Source: Paracidovorax wautersii (GTDB lineage: Bacteria > Pseudomonadota > Gammaproteobacteria > Burkholderiales > Burkholderiaceae_C). From it: a stretch of DNA of 64,000 nt. Positions 56,535 to 64,000 of this stretch are shown here, one piece after another. The DNA lies in NCBI RefSeq assembly GCF_031453675.1, contig NZ_JAVIZX010000001.1:3804001-3868000 (forward strand). The letters are read 5' to 3'. The notes beneath the pieces are model-generated. The model ran no database searches, was not told the DNA's origin, and worked only from the letters and a program-made list of their open reading frames with translations. Each line of letters begins with the position of its first letter. The first letter of the stretch is position 1. The position numbers were made by a program, and so were the translations under genes.

Positions 56535-58129
56535 GCCGCGGCCTCCTGCGCCGTGGCGCCCTCGTCCTCTGCTGCACCGGGCAGCCACAGGGCCACCGAC
56601 CAGCCACCGCCAGGGCGGTTGCCGGCATCGATGCGCCCGCCGTGGCTCTGCACCACGCGCTGCACGATTGCCAGACCCAGACCGGCGCCGCCCGCCGCCG
56701 CACCGTGGCCGCGCACGAAGCGCTCGAACAGACGATCCTGCTGCCCCACCGGCACGCCCGGGCCCTGGTCGGTGACGGCCACGCGCCAGCCCGGCGCGGA
56801 GGCTTCCAGGCCGTCTGGCGACAGAGGCGCCGCGTGCACGCGCACGTCGATGGGGCCTTGCTCCGGACGGCCATGCCGCAGCGCGTTGTCGACCAGGTTC
56901 TTGAACGCCTCGCGCAGCATCAGCGCATCGCCCTGCACCCAGGCCTGCGGAGGGAAAGACTTCAGCATGTTTTTGGCCTCCAGCGCAGGTGGGTATTGCG
57001 CAAGCAGCTCCTCTTTTGAAAGCAAATCTCCCTCTTCCGCGCCCCACCACAGGCACACCTGCGGCTGCGGTTCGGCGCGCGGCACCACGTCGCGCAGGGC
57101 TTCGCGCAGCAGCGCCACCAGTTCCACCCGGCCGAAGCGCTGCAAGTGCCCCTGGTGGGCCACGCTGGCGTCGCTGAGCAGCTGATTGAGCAGCCGCCGC
57201 AGCCGGGTGGCGTTGCGCTCGACCGCCTGCAGGCTGCGGCGCTGCGCCTGGGGGTCGTCGTCGTCCAGGCCCTCCTGGGCCTGGGCGATCAGCGCGGCCA
57301 GCGGCGTACGCATTTGGTGCGCCGCCTCGGCGATGAAGGTGCGCAGCGCATCCAGGTTGACCGCCAGCCGGCCCATGAAGCCGTCGAGCGCCCGCACCAC
57401 CTGCGCCAGCTCCTGCGGCACCGGGGTGGCCACGGGCCGCAGATCGGACGCCGGGCGCGCCAGCAGCTCCTGCTCCAGCCGCGCCAGCGGGCGCAGCGCC
57501 CGGTGCACGCCCAGCCACAGCAGCAGGAACACCCCTGCCATCAGCCCCACGATGCCCGCTGTGGCACGCCAGACGATGTCGGCCGCCAGCGCATCGCGCG
57601 CCAGGCGCGTCTGCCCCACCTGCACCCAGACCTGGCCCGAGCCGGCGGCCCCGGCGATGTAGCGCGGCACCACCGAAAAGCGCACCGCCTCGCCCCGGTA
57701 GGTGGCATCGAAGAAGACCGCCGCGCCGTCGCCGGCACCCGCCGCCGGGCGCTCCGGCGGCGCAGGCAAATCGCCATAGCCGGTGATGGTCTGGCCGTCC
57801 GGCCCGGCGATGCGGTAGAAGGCCCGGTCCTGCGGCGCCATGGCGAGCAGATCCAGCGCGGCGTACGGCAGGTCCACCTGCCACTGGCCCTGCACGAAAC
57901 CCACGCTGTCGGCCATGGAGAGGGCCGAGGCGCGCAGCAGGTGGTCGTACGAGCGGTCGGCGGCGCGCAGGCCGTAGCTGCGGGCGGCGAAGAACAGCGC
58001 CACCGTGGCCAGCAGGAAGAGCGTGCCGATGGAAACCAGCAGCATGCGCCGCACCGACGGCAGGCTGCGCGCCGCGGGGCGCGCAGTGTGCGCCCTTGCG
58101 CCGCCGTCGGCCTTGGCTGCAGCGCTCAT
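56531..58129 (-). CDS. Sensor histidine kinase, TctE-like
   Basis: Inner-membrane sensor of a two-component system, 532 residues. Two membrane helices (LLVSIGTLFLLATVALFFA, ATAGIVGLMAGVFLLLWLG) flank a periplasmic domain of ~130 residues of the 2CSK_N/TctE kind. The H-box FIAEAAHQMRTPLAALI has the phosphorylated His; the ATPase core shows N-box FKNLVDNALRHGRPEQ, VTDQGPGVPVGQQDRLFERF and GAGLGLAIVQRVV. It overlaps the regulator start and the binding-protein start by 4 nt each. A repeat copy encodes LLSKEELLAQYPPALEAKN inside the kinase domain. Confidence 0.92.
   Translation of the reverse strand: MSAAAKADGGARAHTARPAARSLPSVRRMLLVSIGTLFLLATVALFFAARSYGLRAADRSYDHLLRASALSMADSVGFVQGQWQVDLPYAALDLLAMAPQDRAFYRIAGPDGQTITGYGDLPAPPERPAAGAGDGAAVFFDATYRGEAVRFSVVPRYIAGAAGSGQVWVQVGQTRLARDALAADIVWRATAGIVGLMAGVFLLLWLGVHRALRPLARLEQELLARPASDLRPVATPVPQELAQVVRALDGFMGRLAVNLDALRTFIAEAAHQMRTPLAALIAQAQEGLDDDDPQAQRRSLQAVERNATRLRRLLNQLLSDASVAHQGHLQRFGRVELVALLREALRDVVPRAEPQPQVCLWWGAEEGDLLSKEELLAQYPPALEAKNMLKSFPPQAWVQGDALMLREAFKNLVDNALRHGRPEQGPIDVRVHAAPLSPDGLEASAPGWRVAVTDQGPGVPVGQQDRLFERFVRGHGAAAGGAGLGLAIVQRVVQSHGGRIDAGNRPGGGWSVALWLPGAAEDEGATAQEAAA
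56969..57027 (-). repeat. Dispersed repeat copy inside the sensor kinase
   Basis: The minus strand reads GCTTTCAAAAGAGGAGCTGC, TTGCGCAATACCCACCTGCG, then CTGGAGGCCAAAAA. It is translated LLSKEELLAQYPPALEAKN, in the same phase as both xseA copies. Confidence 0.6.
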
Positions 58130-58839
58130 GGCTGCGCGGGCGGCCGGGCCGCGCCTTCTTGCGCCGGCACGTCCACCTGCACATCGGCGCGGTAGCCCAC
58201 GCTACGCACCGTGGTGATGTGCAGCTGGCTCATCGCGAGCTTCTTGCGCAGCCGCCCCACGTAGACCTCGATGGCGTTCAGGCCCACGTCCTCGTCGAAG
58301 TTGAAGAGCCGGCTGGCGATGTCGTCCTTGCTGACCACGCGGCCCATGCGGCCCACCAGTACCTCCAGCAGGCTGAACTCGCGGTTGGGCAGGTCCAGGT
58401 CGTCGCCCTGCCAGCTCACCTTGCGCGCGGCGCTGTCGATGCGCAGGCCACCCACCTCCCACACGCCGGAGGCCTGGCCCTGCGGGCGGCGCAGCAGGGC
58501 GCGGCAGCGGGCGTCCAGCTCGCGGAAGTCGAAGGGCTTGTCCAGGTAGTCGTCCGCGCCCACGTCGAGCGCGTTGACGCGGTCCTCGATGTCCGCGCGG
58601 GCGGTGAGCATCAGCACGGGCGTCTTGTTGCCCTGGCGGCGCAGCTGCGCCAGCAGCGTGAGGCCATCCATGCCCGGCAGGCCGATGTCCAGCAGGAGCA
58701 GGTCGAACGGCTCATAGCCCAGCACCTCGAAGGCAGCGCGGCCGTCGGACTGCCAGTCCACCGCATGGCCCTGGCGGCGCAGGCGGCGCGTAACGGCCTC
58801 GGCCAGGTCGGGATCGTCCTCGACAAGCAGGATGCGCAT
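58126..58839 (-). CDS. Response regulator, OmpR/TctD family
   Basis: A 237-residue DNA-binding response regulator. The receiver has the acidic pair MRILLVEDDPDLAEAV, phosphorylated Asp in DLLLLDIGLPGMDGL, Thr/Ala VLMLTARADIEDRV and Lys in DDYLDKPFDFRELDA. The OmpR-type winged helix is REFSLLEVLVGRMGRVVSKD, IEVYVGRLRKKL and ITTVRSVGYRAD. Its stop overlaps the kinase ATG by 4 nt. It starts 1 nt after the adenylate cyclase gene. The target promoter is probably its own, which is inferred from family habit. Confidence 0.94.
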   Translation of the reverse strand: MRILLVEDDPDLAEAVTRRLRRQGHAVDWQSDGRAAFEVLGYEPFDLLLLDIGLPGMDGLTLLAQLRRQGNKTPVLMLTARADIEDRVNALDVGADDYLDKPFDFRELDARCRALLRRPQGQASGVWEVGGLRIDSAARKVSWQGDDLDLPNREFSLLEVLVGRMGRVVSKDDIASRLFNFDEDVGLNAIEVYVGRLRKKLAMSQLHITTVRSVGYRADVQVDVPAQEGAARPPAQP

Positions 58840-58840
58840 G

Positions 58841-59794
58841 TCAGACCGGCCCCTCGCCCACCGCAGCGGGCCCGGCCACGCGAAAGCGGACCGTTGGCGT
58901 CCCCGGGCCGTTCGGCGGGCCGCCCAGCGCCATCACCCCGGCGCCGTGCACCAGGCAGCTGTCGCGGCGCAGCGCCACCACCGTGTCGCTGCCATCGAAG
59001 CGCACCCAGGTGCCGAAACTGCTCAGATCGGTGAGCACGAGGGTGCCTTGCCGCGCCTCGATGCGCGCATGCAGTCGGGAGACGCGGGGGTCGGCCAGGC
59101 ACACGGCCGCGTCGGTGGAGCGGCCGATCTGCAGGGGCAACTCCGGCACCGCGAACCTCCGCACCTGGCCGGGCCAGGAAAGCTGCAATTGCAACGGCAC
59201 CGCCCCCGCCGCCTCGGTCCCCAGCGATGCGAGACGGCTGGGCAGCGCGGCCTGCTGGGTGAGCGAATCCGACTCCAGGTCCTCGCGCCAGGCCACCTGA
59301 AAGAGCACCAACGGATCGGCCTTGCCGCGCATCTCCAGCGGCCCCAGGCGAATGAACTGCGTGCCGGCCACCGCCCCCACCTGCTGCAGTGCGGCGGCAG
59401 TCGCCCAGATCTCATCAGCGCCGGCCCGCTCGCACAGGCGCGCGGCCACATTGACGGCATCGCCGAAGCAGTCCCCATCCACCTCCACCAATTCGCCGCG
59501 GGCCAGGCCTACGCGGATGCTCTGGCGCAGCCCATCCGGGCGGGCGGCCATCGCATCGCGGTGGGTGCGCATGACGGCGACCATGGCCGCCACGGCGGCG
59601 GACGGGTCGGCGAAGCGGCCCAGCACGCCGTCGCCGAGCGTCTTGACGACCTGCCCGCCGTGGGTCTGCATGGATTCGCCGATCCACTGCGTGAGCGCAG
59701 TCACGGCAGCCGCCGCACGCGCGTTGCCCAGGGTGTCGAACAGGGCCGTGCTGCCGACGATGTCGGCGAACACGACGGTATGCACCGAACTCAC
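58841..59794 (-). CDS. Class III adenylate cyclase with C-terminal FHA domain
   Basis: The 317-residue protein has an N-terminal cyclase domain: metal-binding FADIVGSTALFD, Lys plus second metal Asp in VVKTLGDGVLGRF, and Asp, Asn and Arg in CFGDAVNVAARLCERA. All six catalytic positions are present and the substrate-choosing Lys and Asp favour ATP. An FHA domain follows from ~residue 215: LPLQIGRSTDAAVCL, SRLHARIEARQG, TDLSSFGTWV, which binds phosphothreonine. No membrane helix is seen. GTG 59794 is the start with AAAGG upstream. It is packed 1 nt from the response regulator. Confidence 0.9.
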   Translation of the reverse strand: MSSVHTVVFADIVGSTALFDTLGNARAAAAVTALTQWIGESMQTHGGQVVKTLGDGVLGRFADPSAAVAAMVAVMRTHRDAMAARPDGLRQSIRVGLARGELVEVDGDCFGDAVNVAARLCERAGADEIWATAAALQQVGAVAGTQFIRLGPLEMRGKADPLVLFQVAWREDLESDSLTQQAALPSRLASLGTEAAGAVPLQLQLSWPGQVRRFAVPELPLQIGRSTDAAVCLADPRVSRLHARIEARQGTLVLTDLSSFGTWVRFDGSDTVVALRRDSCLVHGAGVMALGGPPNGPGTPTVRFRVAGPAAVGEGPV

Positions 59795-59837
59795 GCGCGG
59801 CCTTTCCGCTGGGGAGGACTCAACCGGTCGGACCGCG

Positions 59838-62353
<2,516 letters not shown>

Positions 62354-62357
<4 letters not shown>

Positions 62358-62599
62358 TTGGAATCTTCGTCCGGCATGGGCCGGGGCTGCTGCATCAGGC
62401 TTTCCACCTGCTGCTGGATCTGGCGCTGCACCTGCTGGCCCTGGACGCGGACGATCGCGTCGGAAGCGCCCTGTGCCGGCGCCGACGCGCCCGGAACAGC
62501 GGGCACGGTGACGCGGGTGGCATCCACCTGCTTTCTGGCCAGCACGGCCACGATCGCCAACGCGGCCAGCACGCCCGCCAAACCCCATCCCATCCGCAT
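62354..62599 (-). CDS. Small single-helix membrane protein
   Basis: No named family recognised. The 81-residue product starts MRMGWGLAGVLAALAIVAVL, one membrane helix or uncleaved signal anchor, followed by a Pro/Ala segment and a Gln-rich helical stretch VQGQQVQRQIQQQVESLMQQ, then an acidic end PMPDEDSK. The ATG at 62599 has AGGAG eight bases upstream. It is transcribed toward tadA, 55 nt upstream of its start. A frame on the same strand covering the region is less likely, as it has no ribosome site. Confidence 0.7.
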
Positions 62600-62703
62600 A
62601 TGCCGTTCTCCTGTGCTTGGTGACCTGGTTCCCCTCACGCTACAAGGTGGGCGGACGGTCACGCCCCGCACTGTAGCGACAACGCGTGGTACCCGCAAAA
62701 GAC

Positions 62704-62731
62704 AAACGGCCGCCCCGCAGGACGGCCGTTT
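62704..62731 (-). terminator. Intrinsic terminator after the LivK-type gene
   Basis: AAACGGCCG (62704-62712) and CGGCCGTTT (62723-62731) pair around CCCCGCAGGA. On the minus strand the stem is followed by TGTCTTTTGC. It lies 18 nt behind the livK stop. Confidence 0.65.
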
Positions 62732-62748
62732 CAAGCACCCGCTGCCGG

Positions 62749-63906
62749 TCAGTTCAGCGCCACGCGGGCGTTGGCGGGGTAGTGGTACAGCGTGACGGCC
62801 GGGGCCGTCAGCTCCCCCTTGGGCGTGAACGACACGTTGGCGGTCACCCCCTTGTAGTTGGTCTTGGCGATGAACGGCGTGTACTTGCGCGGGTCGACCG
62901 AGTCGGCGCGCTTCATGGCGTCCACCAGCACCATGGCCGCGTCGTAGGCGTAGGGGCTGTAGATCTGGAACTGGCCGGGGAACTTGGCGTCGTAGCGTTT
63001 CTTCCATTCGGCGCCGCCTTGCATCTTGGTGACCGAGGCACCGCCCGTGGCGCAGGTCACGTTCTTGAGCGCGGCCACCTTGCTGGCCAGCTCGGGCAGC
63101 TTCTCGGTGCACAGTGCGTCGCCGCCGAAGTACTTCACCTGGCCCAGGCCCAGCTGCTCCATCTGGCGCAGCATGGGGCCGGCCTGCGCGTCCAGGCCGC
63201 CGTAGAAGATGCCGTCGGGCTTCTTGTTCTTGAGCGAAGTGAGGATGGCCATGAAGTCCGTGGCCTTGTCGTTGGTGAACTCCTCGCCCACCACCGTCAG
63301 GCCCTTCTGCTGCGCCGTGGCCTTGAACACCTGCGCCACCCCCTGGCCGTAGGCCGTGCGGTCGTCGATGATGGCCACGGTCTTGAGCTTGAGGTGGTCG
63401 GCCGCGTAGATGGCCAGTGCCGCGCCCAGGGCGCTGTCATTGGCGATCAGGCGGAAGGCGGTCTTGTAGCCGGGCTTGGTCAGGTCGGGGTTGGTGGCCG
63501 ACGCCGTGATGTGCGGCAGGTCGCACTTGTCGTAGATGGTGGATGCAGGAATCGACGTGCCCGACTGCAGGTGGCCCACCACGCCGGCCACCTTGAAGTC
63601 GCACAGCTTCTGCGCCACGGCCGTGGCCTGGCGCGGGTCGCCGGCGTCGTCTTCGGCGGCCAGCTCGAACTTGATCTTCTTGCCGCCGATCACCAGGTTC
63701 TGCGTGTTCAGCTCGTCCACCGCCATGCGCACGCCGTTCTCGGTGTCCTTGCCGATGTGGGCGATGCCGCCCGACACGGGGCCGGCGTGGCCGATCTTGA
63801 CGGTCTGGACTTCCTGGGCGGAAGCGGCACCTGCGGCCAGGGCGCAGGCGATGGCGGTCAGCGCCAGGGGCGAGCGCAGGCGGGAAACGTTGGACGGCAC
63901 GTTCAT
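62749..63906 (-). CDS. Branched-chain amino acid ABC transporter substrate-binding protein
   Basis: LivK/LivJ-type periplasmic binding protein of 385 residues with a signal ending AAGAASAQ. The mature part shows TVKIGHAGPVSGGIAHIGKD, the family N-terminus, KIKFELAAEDDAGDPRQATA, VGHLQSGTSIPASTIYDKC and TVAIIDDRTAYGQGVAQVFK. The permease and ATPase genes are not in the window. Start ATG 63906 has CCGGAG six bases upstream. The ligand could be a branched-chain amino acid or another small molecule. Confidence 0.92.
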   Translation of the reverse strand: MNVPSNVSRLRSPLALTAIACALAAGAASAQEVQTVKIGHAGPVSGGIAHIGKDTENGVRMAVDELNTQNLVIGGKKIKFELAAEDDAGDPRQATAVAQKLCDFKVAGVVGHLQSGTSIPASTIYDKCDLPHITASATNPDLTKPGYKTAFRLIANDSALGAALAIYAADHLKLKTVAIIDDRTAYGQGVAQVFKATAQQKGLTVVGEEFTNDKATDFMAILTSLKNKKPDGIFYGGLDAQAGPMLRQMEQLGLGQVKYFGGDALCTEKLPELASKVAALKNVTCATGGASVTKMQGGAEWKKRYDAKFPGQFQIYSPYAYDAAMVLVDAMKRADSVDPRKYTPFIAKTNYKGVTANVSFTPKGELTAPAVTLYHYPANARVALN

Positions 63907-64000
63907 TCGATCTCCGGAAAATCAATCACTCACAACAGCCCAAGCCGGCTGCACAGCGGCGCCTATGCTAGCGGCACTGCGCCCCGTTTTCGTGCAAGCC

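Overview
The window reads as a chromosomal segment of a high-GC betaproteobacterium of the family Comamonadaceae, most like Acidovorax and relatives. Reasons: strong G/C preference at third codon positions, an exbB-exbD-lpxK-Trm112-kdsB-adk cluster, a Bug/TctC-type periplasmic binding protein, a Burkholderiales-type porin, and a short dispersed repeat that I associate with this family from memory. No rRNA, tRNA, CRISPR array, insertion sequence, integrase or phage gene was seen. Most of the window looks like core chromosome.

Layout. 1-3.0 kb: two unrelated NADP isocitrate dehydrogenases in tandem (monomeric type, cut by the window edge, and dimeric type). 3.2-6.3 kb: a small Ala/Lys-rich secreted protein, a DUF192 protein, sodB and xseA. 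6.6-10.9 kb: ExbB/ExbD, lipid A and KDO genes, adenylate kinase. 10.9-14.6 kb: asparaginase, lexA with two operator-like sites, two poorly known genes and a cyanide-insensitive alternative oxidase. 14.7-23.2 kb: hrpA, a porin, an orphan TctC protein and argA. 23.2-25.9 kb: an AmpR regulator divergent from an overlapping class A plus class D beta-lactamase pair. 26.0-33.6 kb: a TrhO-GST fusion, dsbB, the sulfate importer sbp-cysT-cysW-cysA, and a serine hydrolase preceded by a Cys-containing small ORF. 33.6-42.9 kb: a membrane protein, LysR/azoreductase pair, a second TrhO, a MinD/FleN-like ATPase, a GGDEF protein, SulP, a BON lipoprotein and cystathionine beta-lyase. 42.9-49.4 kb: tesA/ybbA, pirins, OsmC, a WrbA-like flavoprotein, LysR and an FAD oxidoreductase. 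49.5-55.1 kb: a GluQRS-TrmB fusion, a second GGDEF protein and alaS. 55.2-62.6 kb: a tightly packed minus-strand run of TadA-hydrolase, ldcA, adenylate cyclase-FHA, response regulator, sensor kinase and periplasmic binding protein. 62.7-63.9 kb: a LivK-type binding protein.

Most notable points. (1) Three tRNA-modifying enzymes, all acting at or linked to the wobble position (TrhO, GluQRS, TadA), are each fused in frame to a second domain. The TadA partner carries an apparent 2-nt frameshift in a GT run. (2) About eleven copies of a ~55-60 bp repeat are present, and eight lie inside open reading frames (xseA twice, hrpA twice, lpxK, dsbB, gluQRS, a sensor kinase), often read in frame as peptide. 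(3) A 33-bp element with 27/33 identity sits upstream of both the sulfate importer operon and the serine hydrolase operon, predicting a shared sulfur-starvation regulon. (4) Class A and class D beta-lactamase genes overlap by 4 nt under a divergent AmpR. (5) A class III adenylate cyclase with an FHA domain is 1 nt from a two-component system that is itself coupled by 4-nt overlaps to an orphan periplasmic binding protein.

All calls come from reading the sequence. Family assignments rest on recognised motifs, not database searches.
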